Shown: positions 33,480 to 45,608, counted from the first letter of the stretch. The stretch: DNA of 64,000 bases from Aporrectodea caliginosa (GCA_020284085.1 JACEVL010000058.1:1-64000); one strand, 5' to 3'. Notes: generated by a model from the sequence alone, not told the origin. Numbers and translations are program-made.

Positions 33480-34060
33480 ATTTTTATTGTATTTGACAAA
33501 TTTATAAAGCGCCTCTCACAGTGCATACCAATCAGAAGCGCTCCCAGTCGAAAGTCCTCGAGACTAGAGACAAGTTTTGAGGTAGTGAAAAGATGTAGCA
33601 GGACCACCTCACAGAGGTATTTAGGGGCAAGACCTAGGTAAGATCGGCAAATAAGGACAGGCATCTTTAACTGGATGCGTGCAGTAAGAGGACGCCTATG
33701 AAGTTGTTCAAACATGAATGTAGAGATATGGGAGAATCACGGTAGACGGACAGTAAGTCTGGCAGCTGCATTAAGAACCGATTGCAGAGTGGAGAGACGC
33801 ACTTTATGGAGGCCAATAAAGGGAATTACAATAGTCAATGCGAGAGCAAATAAAGACATGAACTATTGAGGTCAAAACGAAAGAACAGATCGTCGGATTG
33901 CCTTCAGGCGTCGGAGAGGGTAATAGCAGGAGCGGGTGAGATTAGTAATGTGGTCAGAGAAGGAGAGAGAGCTATCAAGAGTGACATTCAGGTTAAGAAA
34001 AAGAGGTTGAAAAGGCATAGGAAGGAAAACTCGTCCAAAAGGGAATAGTCCATCTTAGCA
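33480..34060 (-). mobile_element. L2/CR1-like LINE fragment
   Basis: The minus strand gives RPLTARIQLKMPVLICRSYL, APKYLCEVVLL and a SLEDFRLGALLIG-like block. The 3' end at about 33480 carries agaagcgctcccagtc and ataaagcgcctc, closely similar to the LINE at 41780-42549 and to the SINE tails. More inner RT thumb sequence continues upstream to about 34060 with frameshifts. 5'-truncated. Confidence 0.7.
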
Positions 34061-34169
34061 AGTTGCTGGTAGGTGGCAAACCAGATCAATTTGACCATAA
34101 TTGGGTTTAAGGAGATCCGGTTTGAAGACATCTATGCGTGAAAGTCCTGAGTAGGCTACACGCGTAATA

Positions 34170-34520
34170 AAAGTAACAGTATCTCGTAGAATTCTCACGC
34201 ACTAACATACGCAAATTCTCCTTAGTTATATGGGGCCCAAGACTTTAGAATAGTCTTCCTTCACTCTACGACATATCCCTAACCTCTATGCATTTAAAAT
34301 AAACCTCCGAGCCAGGCGAGCCTACCTTCTCTCTCCAGATAATATTTTGTAACTCCAATGATTCTGAACGTGCTCTTTTCTTCTTTGTTTATCTTTTGTG
34401 TTTATTTCTCCTTAGTTTGTCTATTTCTATGTTTAGTTTTATGGTTTGTTTTCTTTATTTTCATTTTCCTATTTCACTTTGTTAATTTAAATATTACTGC
34501 TTACAGCTAATAAACGAATA
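34170..34520 (+). mobile_element. LINE C-terminal fragment with 3' UTR
   Basis: With one stop, the plus strand encodes LLSYMGPKTLE then SSFTLRHIPNLYAFKINLRA and RRAYLLSPDNIL, the usual GPKxWN..L C-terminal block. A T-rich UTR follows and ends in AATAAACGAATAGAAAC at about 34508, the tail shared with other LINEs and one SINE in this window. Confidence 0.65.
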
Positions 34521-34560
34521 GAAACTACACCTATTGATCCTCTTACGATTATTGGTTGTC

Positions 34561-34698
34561 TATTATTACTCAGTGCATCAGGCCTTATGCCGCATAAGGC
34601 CTGATGCACTGAGTAATAATAATTTATGCGGCATAATTAATGACATGTAGACGGATAAAGCATAAGTTATGCTTTATCCGTCTACCTGTCATTAATTA
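34561..34698. repeat. Two adjacent near-perfect palindromes (61 and 65 bp)
   Basis: Palindrome 1: arms 34561-34590 and 34592-34621, no mismatch, one-base centre at 34591. Palindrome 2: arms 34634-34665 and 34667-34698, one mismatch, centre at 34666. The word ttatgcNgcataa at the first centre recurs in the gap (34624-34636), linking the two. They could extrude as cruciforms. No target duplication or coding sequence explains them. Confidence 0.95.
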
Positions 34699-34699
34699 A

Positions 34700-35140
34700 T
34701 TTGCTGACGCACTAACCTACCGTTCTGTACCTGGGTAATTGCCATTTTCTTCTTTTACTGAAATGGGGGCCTTACTTAGCGGGACCTAGGTTCCTTTTAG
34801 GTCTCGATCCTTATTGACCCTTCTCTCCAGTCATACCACCCTATGGGACCCATGGGACGCGTACCCCCAACTTCGAGCAGGTTGGGACGGTCCCCCAACA
34901 TTTGAAAATTGTGAGGTAAACAATTGAGAGCCCAAAATGCACTCCATTTGGTATCAAATGCTCAAAATTGCGTCGGCTTCTGGGGCTCCGTCCCAGACCC
35001 CGATGGTGGAACTTACGACGCTCCCCCATAACCCCTAATCGTTAGGAGCTTCTTGCCTTCCGCAATCTCTCCCCTCTGTACCATTAAGGCCAGTAGCCAA
35101 TAGCAGGCCTACAAGTGGGCATCCATTAGCAATCTTAAAT
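34700..35140. other. No gene recognised
   Basis: GC-richer than its surroundings; includes cggcttctggggctccgtcc, which looks repeat-derived. No frame carries a motif. Confidence 0.35.
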
Positions 35141-35197
35141 TAGACCATGCTAAGACCAGAGAAATGGTTGTCGGACGACCAAGGTCCAAATTTTCCA

Positions 35198-35200
35198 CTG

Positions 35201-35296
<96 letters not shown>

Positions 35297-35297
35297 G

Positions 35298-35390
<93 letters not shown>

Positions 35391-35555
35391 GGCACATCCA
35401 CAGACAGAAAGAGAGACAGACAAATAGACAAACAGACACAGACAGACAGAGACAGAAAGATAGGCCTACAAAGACAGAGTGTGACAGAGAGAGACCGACA
35501 ATGACATACAGACAGACGGAGACAGACAGAGACAGACAGAGACAGACATTGCAGA
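35198..35555. repeat. (TCTA)n microsatellite, then GACAGA-rich low complexity
   Basis: 35198-35392 is an almost pure tetranucleotide run with one variant near 35297. 35400-35555 is purine-rich, dominated by gacaga. Frames crossing it (YLSI repeats) are artefacts. Confidence 0.95.
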
Positions 35556-35589
35556 GACTGAGAGCTTGCAAAGAATCGATGTTGCTAAT

Positions 35590-35830
35590 TATAATAATTA
35601 ATTTTAAAGCTGCTCTCGCCAAAACCCGTTACAACCTGCGTCCTAGGCAACATCCATTTGTGCTACCAGACAAGAATGTTAAAAACTTGATCCTTAGAGT
35701 CCTGTTTGCCCGTTATCACTGACAGAGTTCTGTTAACTCTTTTCATTTATTATTTTATTTGTCTGGTTTATGTTTCGACATGTAACTGGGTGCGGTTTGT
35801 CTCTTTTTTCAAATAAACGAATATATATGT
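35590..35830 (+). mobile_element. LINE 3' end
   Basis: Encodes AALAKTRYNLRPRQHPFVLP then DKNVKNLILRVLFARYH and stop, the same final block as the LINE copies at 59850 and 61835 (LPDKD..PRMLYKN). The UTR ends AAATAAACGAATATATATG. Strongly 5'-truncated. Confidence 0.75.
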
Positions 35831-36267
35831 TAAACACCTCTAAATCGCATATTCTCAATATATTGTTGGGCTCATTTTGGTAAAATTGGTAGCCTACATT
35901 AACTCCGCCACTGCTTGTTTTCTGGCAGTGCCAGTCCGAAGCCTGGATAAGGAGGAGTGCTACGCTAATTATCTTAATTATCACAGTGTCGTTAAACAAA
36001 AGCTGGTATACCCGGTACTGGTACATTGCTTCCAATGGTTATTTTTAATATTGGGCTACGATAGAATCCTTTCAATTTTTTTCAATAACATTAAATATCA
36101 ATATTATTGTTGCCATGGGTGCACAGCTCTAAGCAGAATCATGGGCGTCGAGAGCCAGGGCGGGCCCCGGGGCGCACACTTTTCACGGTCCATCAGGGCC
36201 CCTCGTTTTTTCAATTTCATCGTTAAGCCCAAGTCTGATGTAAGCCTATAAAAAAGCTATCAAACTA

Positions 36268-36271
36268 CATT

Positions 36272-36352
<81 letters not shown>
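36268..36352. repeat. (AAT)n microsatellite
   Basis: A nearly pure trinucleotide run. The region after it to 38735 has no gene that I can support beyond the weak ORF at 37302; ctaataaacgaaaatacaat near 36580 is another LINE/SINE-type tail with an ACAAT run. Confidence 0.9.
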
Positions 36353-36355
<3 letters not shown>

Positions 36356-37301
36356 GTAAATGTGAAAATCAATTTCTGGTTTAAAAGGTCCATCTCTGAC
36401 TCTAATTATAAAGAAATTACAGAAATAGAAAATGTGATAATGTGAATGTGATAAATTATTTTTAAATGACAGTTATCGCATTATGATATCCAATTGCAAG
36501 AGAATGAGTTGCTGCATTGTCTACAATGCAGCAACTAGCTGCGTTAACTAGCTGCGTTATGACAGCCAGAGTTGATTAATAAACGAAAATACAATACAAT
36601 ACAATACATGGACTACATCAACTCCTCGCTCTGTATCATGATCATCAACTCCACTTCTACTACTACTTAGGGCTACTAGTAATGATACTGTCAGCTTGAT
36701 TTGCTGCATCATTCGCTTTTTATGAAATTGAAAATGCAAGACTTTGAAGGAGAGTCTGTCTCTCGTTTGTAATTCTGACTGACTGTCATTCATCTTTCTT
36801 TCCTTAATTCAGCTCCAGATTTCTGATGATAATTTATCCTCTAATTCATCATCAACTTAATGGAATATAATATCTAATATTGGTAATTTGGTATCAATTA
36901 TTTATTATGATGACTTCCATCCAGCAGCAAGTTAAAGTATTATTTATTTGAATAATAACTCAAATTTCAATTATTAAATTTTAAAAGATTTTATGCTTGC
37001 CAGAAAATAAATAATCAATTATAGGCTGACTGCTGATGAAACTCCAAATACTGATAAGCAGTGTTTTTACAAATTCAAATTATTCAACTATAATATGACC
37101 ACAAAAGTTGTGACTTAATTAAATAAGTGGCTTGCATGTAGCTAGGATTTACCACAGGGGTTGTGTAATGCGAAGTGCTAGGCCACGCATACGATTCTGG
37201 TGGAGCATAATATGTAGGTCTGTATAGCCTTATAGGCCTATAGAATTCAATCAGAAATCGAAATTTGTCTGCATCAGTTAACTTTGCACCAACAGCTAGT
37301 C

Positions 37302-37571
37302 CTAAATCATTCTGATGAGTGATGAGCGATGACCAAAGCCTGTTACTGTGCTCACTCCAAAATCCTCTGACTGAGCAGCTGAGACTGTGTTCACTTTAAC
37401 AGCTATTAAATCGTTTTCGTTAACAGCATTGCTAATAGAATTATTTGCAATGCTAACCTCTCCAGTCCCATTACTACCGTCACATTCGTTATTGTCTTGC
37501 TTTTTGGTAAAGAAATTAATTAGATCGGTCCCTCTATAACGCTTCATTACATAGTTAGTAAATTGAAGCAA
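37302..37571 (-). other. Small ORF, possible transposase N-terminus remnant
   Basis: 89 residues, starting near VMKRYRGTDLINFFTKKQDN and rich in Asn/Ser. The short basic-then-FF start resembles N-termini of hAT or ZMYM-type repeat proteins (MKR..I..FFKK), which is only a weak similarity. There is no BED finger or downstream domain. Could be chance. Confidence 0.25.
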
Positions 37572-38739
37572 GTAAACTAGAAAATTTCATTTAAACCGTT
37601 TTTATTTAAAAGTAAACGAATGGATTAGCGACTGTATTCTGAACTTGAAGATCTACTTTCACAATAGGCCGCTTAAAATGAACACTGGAGGCTGCAGAGA
37701 GATATTGAAAGAGACCGACTGCAAGAGAAACAAAGGCGCGCGAGAGAGACAATGCAGATATTATTTCAAACATTCCTCATCGCAGGAGCTCAGTATAGGC
37801 AAGGCAAAGGGTAAAGCAGTGGTTGTGACCTAGATAGGCACAACGGATACACACGTCCGTGGCCCTGTGTAGATATCATGTATCATGAAGCATTCGTCAT
37901 ATAGGGCCTACAGACTGCATTAGGCGAAAACCCACAGATTTCTTCAGTTTGAACAAAATTTTAGACATTTCTGGGCCCCTGCAAAGATTTGATTTTGAAA
38001 TATCAATTGTTGAGTTCATGAACTCCGCCACAGCTCTAAGTAGAATTATAACCCACTTCTGTATCTGTTCTGCGTTGCTTGAAGGTCTAGTATCAGACCA
38101 TTTTTATTCAGTCAGACGTTCATTCAGTGCCACAACTGAGCCAACTTTTGTTGCGGTTGTTTATCAATGCCCTCGGGGTAAATTCAAGGCCGAAAGAAAC
38201 CGATAAGAAGCAGGCAGCATAGCATTAGAGAGCTAAACATAACTTGCGCCGGATAATTCCACAGCAGCGGGACCTGAGCATCGATGGCTGCAGCTGGAAG
38301 AGTGAATTGACGCAGACACCGCTGCGTGTAGGCCTATGCATGTCGACGACCCTACCCTTGAACCCAGACTAGGCTCATGCCCTCCGGCTAGCGAATGCAA
38401 CTGGTATGCAGAACCAGGTCTTTGAGTAAGTTACTCTGCCTCCAATACAAAGGCAATAATCCAGTTCGCAACCAGACGTAATTTGTAGATTCGTAGAAGT
38501 TTTCGATGCCAACGAGTATTACTGGACCCTAATAATGTGAGTTATGCTATTTGTGTTTGAAACGGCGTTCTCGTCTATAGACGTCTTGACTATTAATAGT
38601 TAATATCGAAAACTGAATATAATCTAAACACATCATAGACGTATGCACGATCAATAAAATCACGTTAATATTGAAACGCCATTCATAAAGCTTTGATTCT
38701 GAGGTAGATAGGCCTTAAAACAGGGACATAATAATAATA

Positions 38740-38970
38740 TATTTTCGTTTATTTAACAATCCGGTTGACTAACCGCAACTGGTTACAGTAGGCTATACAA
38801 TTATGCAATTGAAACAATTCACAAGAACACAAATGACAGAAGACATAAATTTTAACTACTAACAGAACAGACAACCTGCAATACACGGCGCTAATAGCAG
38901 CCTACAAAGCATGTCCACCCTACGGGACTCGAACTCGGTACCTCTCGCTCTGTGTGCCAGATGTTATCCA
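38740..38970 (-). repeat. tRNA-derived SINE with a LINE-type tail
   Basis: On the minus strand a tRNA-like head with B-box GAGTTCGAGTCCC (about 38925) is followed by a ~150-bp body ending in AATAAACGAAAATATATTAT. The tail matches the 3' ends of the LINE fragments at 34508, 35818 and 60340, pointing to the partner that mobilised it. Confidence 0.7.
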
Positions 38971-39089
38971 ATGCCAAGTATTAACTATGCTTCAGCACTG
39001 TTAGTAAAATATCTGTATACTTTTTTAAATTTTGCATGACTTTCTTTATCTCTAATTCTATTTCTGAATTTGACTCCTATTGTGAAATA

Positions 39090-39340
39090 TACCCATAATA
39101 TAATACTGAGGCTGTACAAATAACTGGTTAGGCCACAGTTCGTATACTCCATCCAAGTGTGGATTGCATACCTGAAACATGGCATTGAACAACTACAGAC
39201 AGTCGGCAAAGAGCTATAAAAATGATTTGAGAATATAAGGATTTGAGCTAACGGAGAAACGTCGAAAAGACGTGGACACAAAACATTAGAGAGAGAATAA
39301 GCTGGTGTTTTGAGCTTAGCCTTAGGACAGGGTTTTAGAA
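39090..39340 (+). mobile_element. LINE thumb fragment within copy A
   Basis: Broken plus frame with LVRPQFVYSIQVWIAYLKHG then IEQLQTVGKEL and ELTEKRRKDV-like residues, the CR1-type RT thumb. The equivalent piece is at 53640-53880, so it predates the duplication. Confidence 0.65.
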
Positions 39341-39474
39341 ATACGATTTAGCGTTTACGATTCCTTCTATGAATCTATCAACCCCTTGGAAAGTGATGGG
39401 ACAATCGCTGCAAAGCTAACAGCTAGGCTAGGTCGCTCACTTTCTCGATCACAGCCGTGAATTGGTAGAACTCC

Positions 39475-40618
39475 TTAACCCTCAGGCTACCAAGGGGAGG
39501 GGTTGCCACCCCCCTAGGTTTTTTCATCTCAAACTTTTTCAGTATGGAATCAAAATTTGACCTTTTAGGTAGCTGTAGGGGGTTCATTTACACACGTTTT
39601 GAGGTAAAATGTGAGATGATATCTCACACCGTTCAAAAGTTATACCCAATATACCCGAGGTACCGGGGGTGGATACCACCACCCCTAGATTTCCGACTAT
39701 ATCTTATCCGTCATTTAACATTAAGAGACACAAATTATACCATTCTATAGAGGGAATGTGGGGCTACATTTCTATGGTCACTGAGTTGACCTGAGACAAC
39801 CGGAAGTGCTCAAAATAAATTAAAATGTATGAAAATAGGTTACACTTTCACAAATTTTTCATGTTTTTTCGATTATAACGTATTCATAATTTATTTTAGA
39901 AGAGAAATAAATTATGCCGTTGCATAGAGGACACGTAGTGCTATTTTTTCATACTGATTAATTTGTTTTTTGATGACCGGAAGTGTTCAAAATAAATAAT
40001 AATACGCGTAATATGCGTGAAAAATGGCTGAATGGAAGCACTCCCCTTAGTTTTTTGTCTGCAGCGTATTTATTTGTCTTCCTGGAAGAGAAACAAAGAT
40101 ATCATTCTTTAGAGGGAATGTAGGGCTTCATTTGCATACCTACATCTTTGTCTTTTGAATACCAGAAGTGATCAAAATAAATAATAATACGCGTAATCTG
40201 TGTGAAAATGGCTTAATACGGCATTACAACGTAAACCGATATATATGTATGGATATATATGTATGGATGTACATTTATACTATATAAACATATGTAGGGA
40301 TGATTTGTGTATCTTTTATACATAGATCAGTTTCAAAACACACATAATCTTATATTTGTTTATCCAAAAAGTAAAAATGTACGCAATAATATAAAATATC
40401 ACTAATTAATGAGTTTCATTGTTAAAAGTGATGTAATTTCGAGGTGCATTCACATAATGTACAACTAAATATACCATTCTGTGCAGAAATGAATGCTGAA
40501 TCCATTGCTATATTACAAGTTATGATATGTGAAACCAAACACGAAATCCAGGGGTGGTAACCACCCCCCCCCCCTTGGTAGTCCGTGTTACAAAAAAGCT
40601 TGGTAGCCCTAGGGTTAA
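39475..40618 (+). mobile_element. piggyBac-like non-autonomous element, TTAA-flanked
   Basis: TTAA at 39475-39478 and 40615-40618 bracket the element. The TIRs, read outward-in with the TTAA, are TTAACCCTMRGGCTACCAAG. piggyBac elements duplicate TTAA and commonly start CCC. Copy B has the uninterrupted site (cttaggcttaactc near 53998), a natural empty site. The interior has several GGGGGTGGNNNCCACCCCC hairpins near the ends and no transposase. It stops about 120 bp before the TRIM-kelch start codon. An inverted second copy is at 47859-49010 and a fragment at 61715. Confidence 0.88.
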
Positions 40619-40739
40619 GCTTAACTCACATTTTACTTTGTGGAGAAACATATCACTTCTAATTAAATCAAGCGATGATCATATTTTCTGTTGCAGCCTT
40701 TGTTGATCATATTTAAGACGTTCTGTGGATAGAGCAAAG

Positions 40740-43265
40740 ATGGCGGTTTCGGGAGATAAAGCTGAAAAACAACTTGGAGAAATAACAGAATGCCCAATAT
40801 GCCTGAATGTATTCACCGATCCAAGAATGTTGCCATGCATTCACACATTCTGTTGTCAATGCCTAAATCGTACTTCAGAAGCGGCGCAGAAGAAACCCGG
40901 AGACAAGATGCCCTGTCCGCTATGTAGAAAAGAGTTCACCATTCCACAGGAAGGAATCGTCGGTCTACAGAGAAACTTCTTCATGGAAACTCTCAAAGAA
41001 AACCTCTTGGAGTTCACAACTGCGCTGCAAAGCAACGATCCCAATTTGAAAATTGGAAGCGAGACAGAGGAAGAAATAAGACAAATAACGAATGTGAAAT
41101 TCTGCACCAAACACAGTCAGAAATCATTAGACTACTATTGCGCCGACTGCAAGAAAATCGTCTGCGTCTCATGTTTTGTTGAAAGTCATAAGTTACACGA
41201 CTGCAAAGATGTCTCCACAGTAAACGAAGAATTTCGCCAAATGATAGAAAAGTATGCATGGAAGACATCAAACTATGCAGATGAAATACTGTCACTGAAA
41301 AAGAATGCGGAGATAAGAAAGGCAGACTTCCTTAAGGAAATAATGCAGAACGAAACGGCTGTAATTAAAAGATACCAGGAACTTAAAGACATGATAGATA
41401 AACACACAAAATCACTATTAGATGAGTTATCTGTGATAAAATCAAAACATCTAAAGGAAATGGAAAATCAAATGGAAGAAATTGACAGACGCTGTACGAT
41501 ATTGAGAAGTTTTGAGTTTTATTGCACTGAACTTAGAGTGAAAGGATCGGCCAGCGACATCTGCAATTCGGTTGACCAATTAATTGTTAGAGCACAAGAG
41601 TTGGAAAAAGATCACGAGGCATTCATTGGTCGTCCACATCAATCAGTCGAACTTTCTTTCCAATCAACAAACTTAGGAAACATTTTACAGAATCCCAACA
41701 GCAATTTTGTGGGAAACGTCGAAGGTATAATGATTTATAATCGTCAAATGGTTTTTAATAATTATAGGCTATTTGCTTATCCATTCATTCATTTAAGATA
41801 TATATATATATAGCGCCCCTTCAAGATTATCTACTCAGAAGCGCTCCCGACTCAACCCCGGCTAAAGAGAACAGTCTTGAGGTTAGAGAGGAATGTGGCC
41901 GCAAGGGCTCTAAGCATTAGGCGTAGATCCACAGGGAGGTCATTCCAGATTGCAGGGACAGCAACAGAAAAGACTCGGCGCTGCATAATGGATGCCCGTG
42001 ACCGGGGAACAAGAAGCTCAGCCTGCTTAGAGGAGCGGAGAGAACCACGGCGCTGGACGCTCAGGGTGGAGCAGCAGAGCTCCTGTAAGTAAGCAGGGGC
42101 CACACCCGCGAGGCAGCGCCAGACCAAGGCAGAGATCCGGTATGTGATCCGCTGCGGGAAGGGAGCCAATGCAAGACATCCCGCATGTAATCACTAACAT
42201 GGCCGAATCTTGCGATGCGGCCAATGAGGCGTGCCGCCGCTCGCATGACCCGAACCAAGCACCCAACCCGAGCCGCCGGAAGACGGCGCTGAGGCGCTAG
42301 AGGGCGCTGCAGTAATCAAGGCGAGAAACAATGAAAGAGTGGATAAGCGTTAAGGCAGCATTAGAGGTTAAAGAACGGAAGACCACTCTAAGCTGACGCA
42401 GCTGGTAGTAGCAAGCGCGGCATAGTAGGTTGATATGCCGCGTGAAGGTTAGTTCTTGGTCCAAAGTGACACCAAGGTCCCGGACAGAGGATGAGAAGGT
42501 AAACTGCGGGAACTCCTGGCAAGCTGCTGGCCCGTGCCAAGCCAAATAAACTTAGATTACGCTGCACTAATATAAAAGTTCATGGGTCATGATAACATTG
42601 CTGAGGTCTAGGCTGAAATCCGGTCTCAGTATCTCTTCTTGTGCTGTCTAATAGATTTTAGTCTTAGAAAGCGGTTTTCCTTAGAAACGTCTCTCATTAT
42701 GACGAGGGTGCTATTGAAATTTTCAAATTAATATATATATAAGAAAAAATTTAATTATTCTTGTACAAGTGAATGTTCTTCGAGTCGTATGAAGGACATT
42801 GTGTAAAATATCATGCAAAGGCCGACTGCGAGGCCTCCAATTTGTTGCACATTGAGTCATTGATATGAGTTAAAGGAAGATTATTTTTTTACAAAATGAG
42901 TAGTTTTTATTAACGTACAATTATGGGTGCGGGGTCATATACTTTAACGGCGAAAATTGAGACTTTTGTTTAGGGCCATTAATGACTAATTTGGCCAAAA
43001 ATGTGTCTTTAGAGTGCAATGGCGAATAGTTGATGCTATAATTCTCGTTTCTAAGAGGACTAAGAATTTTTTGGCAACAGTTAAGATTAGATCAGATAAC
43101 AAGCAACTGCATTTCATAAGATAAGATATGTTAAGATTAGTATGTTTATTTATTTATGTGATTGTGTGGATAAATCATCTTCATCATCATCACATATTCG
43201 TTTATTTCAAGAAAACTCAAGTTGACACAACCGCAACTTCAACAAATGTACAAATGTTATGTATC

Positions 43266-43298
<33 letters not shown>

Positions 43299-44765
43299 TG
43301 TATGTATGTATGTATGTATGTATGTATGTATGTATGTATATATATATATATATGTATGTGTGTATGTCAATTGGTCTCCTTCGGCATATGTATGTATGTA
43401 TGAGCACTTGTTATAGAGCCCCTTAAAGATTTCTACTCAGAGGCGCTCCCGACTACAGCGCTGAGTCGGAGTTTCACGCCGAAGCGCATGAGCAATTGCG
43501 AGTGAAGGACTTGCCCAGGGTCCCTATGCGGCGACTTTGAGGTGGATTCGAACCCGCAATCCTCCAGCTGCAAGGCACCGAACATACCCCTACACCACCG
43601 CGCCTCTGAAATGTGCATGCATGTTTGTACCAAGATGCCTTATACAGCAAATTTTCAGTGCCTAACAAAAGCGCCGAATTTATAATCATAATTTTAAGTC
43701 ATAATCACAATTAGATTATACATGATTTAATTAGAATTGAGAATGAATGTATTGCAAGCTAATGTATAAGAATTTGCTATAGAGACAAGCAGTTTATTAA
43801 GTCCTGTGTTCAGCTTCAGTTGTTGACTTGATATATATGTTTTATCTGCTTAAACAGAAACCACTACACAGTTTGAGAACTGTGCAATTGTCGTTGGATT
43901 AGATGTTGGTCCGACTATTACCAGGGATGTCGTCAAAATAAACCTACATCGACCAAACCAAATGTCAACAGAAGTTAAAATATCGACTACTATGCAGAAC
44001 GAAGCATTCGCCGCCGTTTACTGTAACACGATGTACGTAACTGGAGTAGGATTCTTTAATGATCAAATCTGGAAATACAACACGGCTTCTGGTTGGAAGA
44101 AATGCGCATCTTTAGTTCAAGGCCGACGTAGACACAGCGCAGCGTTTATCGGTGAAGTATTGTACATATGTGGAGGATTTGTTGATTCTAATGAAAGTGT
44201 TCTAGACAGCGTTGAAGCCTATAACGCAATTACTAACAAATGCGCCTTAGTCGGAAAGTTGGTCCATTGTGTAAAAAGCTCTGGCAATTGTGTTCCGTTC
44301 CAGAGTTTACTGTATATCTTCGGTGGATCAGATAAAGATGACAATGCGTTAAATGTTCAAGTGTACAAAACGAAGGAAAACACCTGCTCTGTCCTTTCGA
44401 AACCAATGCCGGGTCGTAAAAGCTTGATGAGAGCTGTACTTTGGGAGACATCTGTTATTTTATTTGGGCGCCATTCTTGTCTTATATTTAACTTTGAGAC
44501 GGAGACTTGGCAAGAAAGAAAACAGTTCAAGACCGACGTTGGTCACTTTGGTTTGGTTCTTGAGAATGAAAGAGTCTTTGTTATTGGAGGAGGAGACAGT
44601 GAATTAGATAAGTATGGTGAAGACATTTGGAAATGCAGAGACGACGTGCGCTACATCCCGCTTCAGAACATCCTCAATGATAAACCGATTGATTGGAAGG
44701 TTCATGGAAAATTGCCAAAACCAGCTTGTGTACATGCCTGTGCAAATATGCGCTTCCTAGTCTAG
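40740..44765 (+). CDS. TRIM-like RING/B-box/coiled-coil/kelch protein, two exons
   Basis: Join 40740-41724 and 43858-44765 (630 residues). The donor gaag|GTATAA and acceptor ttaaacag|aaacc leave phase 1, and the frame stays open across the junction, reading ..NFVGNVE then ETTTQFENCAIVV. Domains: a C3HC4 RING from CPICLNVF (Cys18, Cys21) through IHTFCCQC to MPCPLC; a B-box with CTKHSQK..YYCADCKKIVC..CF..H..H near residues 120-160; a long charged coiled coil to about 290; then kelch repeats in exon 2 (GRRRHSAAFIGEVLYICGG, LLYIFGGSD, VFVIGGGDS). The RING implies E3 ubiquitin ligase activity, with the kelch blades as a likely substrate-binding propeller. TRIM proteins more often end in SPRY, NHL or MATH domains. 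The ATG chosen lies in MAVSGDKAEK; no upstream in-frame ATG fits. A piggyBac-like element abuts the 5' side and a LINE lies in the intron. Confidence 0.85.
41780..42549 (-). mobile_element. L2/CR1-like LINE in the intron, absent from copy B
   Basis: The minus strand encodes SVRDLGVTLDQELTFTRHIN, LIHSFIVSRLDYCSAL and, in another frame, RITYRISALVWRCLAGVAPA then VFSVAVPAIWNDLPVDLRL: RT thumb and C-terminal region of a LINE. Its 3' end at about 41812 is gcgccccttcaagattatct preceded by a TA run. In copy B the flanks join directly (gctacttgcttagattacg), so it inserted after the duplication. 5'-truncated. Confidence 0.85.
43264..43400. repeat. (TATG)n microsatellite in the intron
   Basis: Tetranucleotide run with a short TA segment. 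A similar, differently interrupted tract lies in copy B (55800-55975). Confidence 0.9.
43405..43610 (-). repeat. tRNA-derived SINE in the intron
   Basis: Same family as 2762-2965: B-box GGGTTCGAATCC-type, body with CAATTGCTCATGCGCTTCGG and tail at the low-coordinate end. Also present in copy B, so inserted before the duplication. Confidence 0.85.
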
Positions 44766-44904
44766 CAACTATTAGGCTACTGACATCTTTGGACAGCCTG
44801 CGGTCATAGGGTCTACCTCTAATGAGTATGTGCAATTATTTTATTTCAACTCGTGAGTGCTTTTGGCATTGGGCTTCCATTATCGTCAGCTAAAGATAGG
44901 AATA

Positions 44905-45140
44905 TTAGAATGGGCGTCCGGAGGGAGATGGGGCAACAGGCCCCTTATGATGTCAAATGGTTCGAAAAGCGCTGGCGGTTTTTGGGATCTGCGCTAGACT
45001 CCTTAATCGCGGGAGCGAGCGCTGAGGGTGTCGTGATAGGTAGCTTTCGGCACCCTCGTTAGTTCCCGTGAGAACAATTCAAAACTTTGCACCTTAAAAT
45101 GTTTTGCACCCCCTAGAAGAATTCCTGGCGACGTCCATGG
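44905..45140. repeat. Possible MITE in the 3' flank, present in both copies
   Basis: Starts atgggcgtccggaggg and ends with the near-inverse ctggcgacgtccatgggt. The same block is at 57870-58105 in copy B, and a similar start occurs at 36141. Target duplications are not clear. The short frame inside is not a gene. Confidence 0.4.
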
Positions 45141-45338
45141 GTTATTATATTGAAAGAGAGAAGCTGAACATCCTCACCGTTGACTTCTGAGGTCGCAGTA
45201 TTAGTTTGTAAATACCAGCTAGATGTCTTCGACACACGTGGAGTCTGATCCGCTGAATTTCCAACTGCACACTGTTTGGAGATGAGCCCAGAATAGAGAC
45301 GACTCTCAACGTCTCATGGAAGCGGCATCGTTCCAGAG

Positions 45339-45339
<1 letters not shown>

Positions 45340-45395
<56 letters not shown>

Positions 45396-45404
45396 GGATG
45401 ATGT

Positions 45405-45478
<74 letters not shown>

Positions 45479-45535
45479 ATGATGATGATGATGATGATTA
45501 TGATGTTGATGATGATGATGATGATGATTATGATT

Positions 45536-45608
<73 letters not shown>

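Noticed and set aside
35147..35722. 191-residue frame with YLSI repeats
   Set aside because: TCTA microsatellite joined by chance to a real LINE 3' coding end at 35590; the two are not one gene.
44853..45062. 69-residue ORF after the TRIM-kelch gene (and the counterpart at 57788-58024)
   Set aside because: Overlaps a likely MITE present in both duplicates; no domain.
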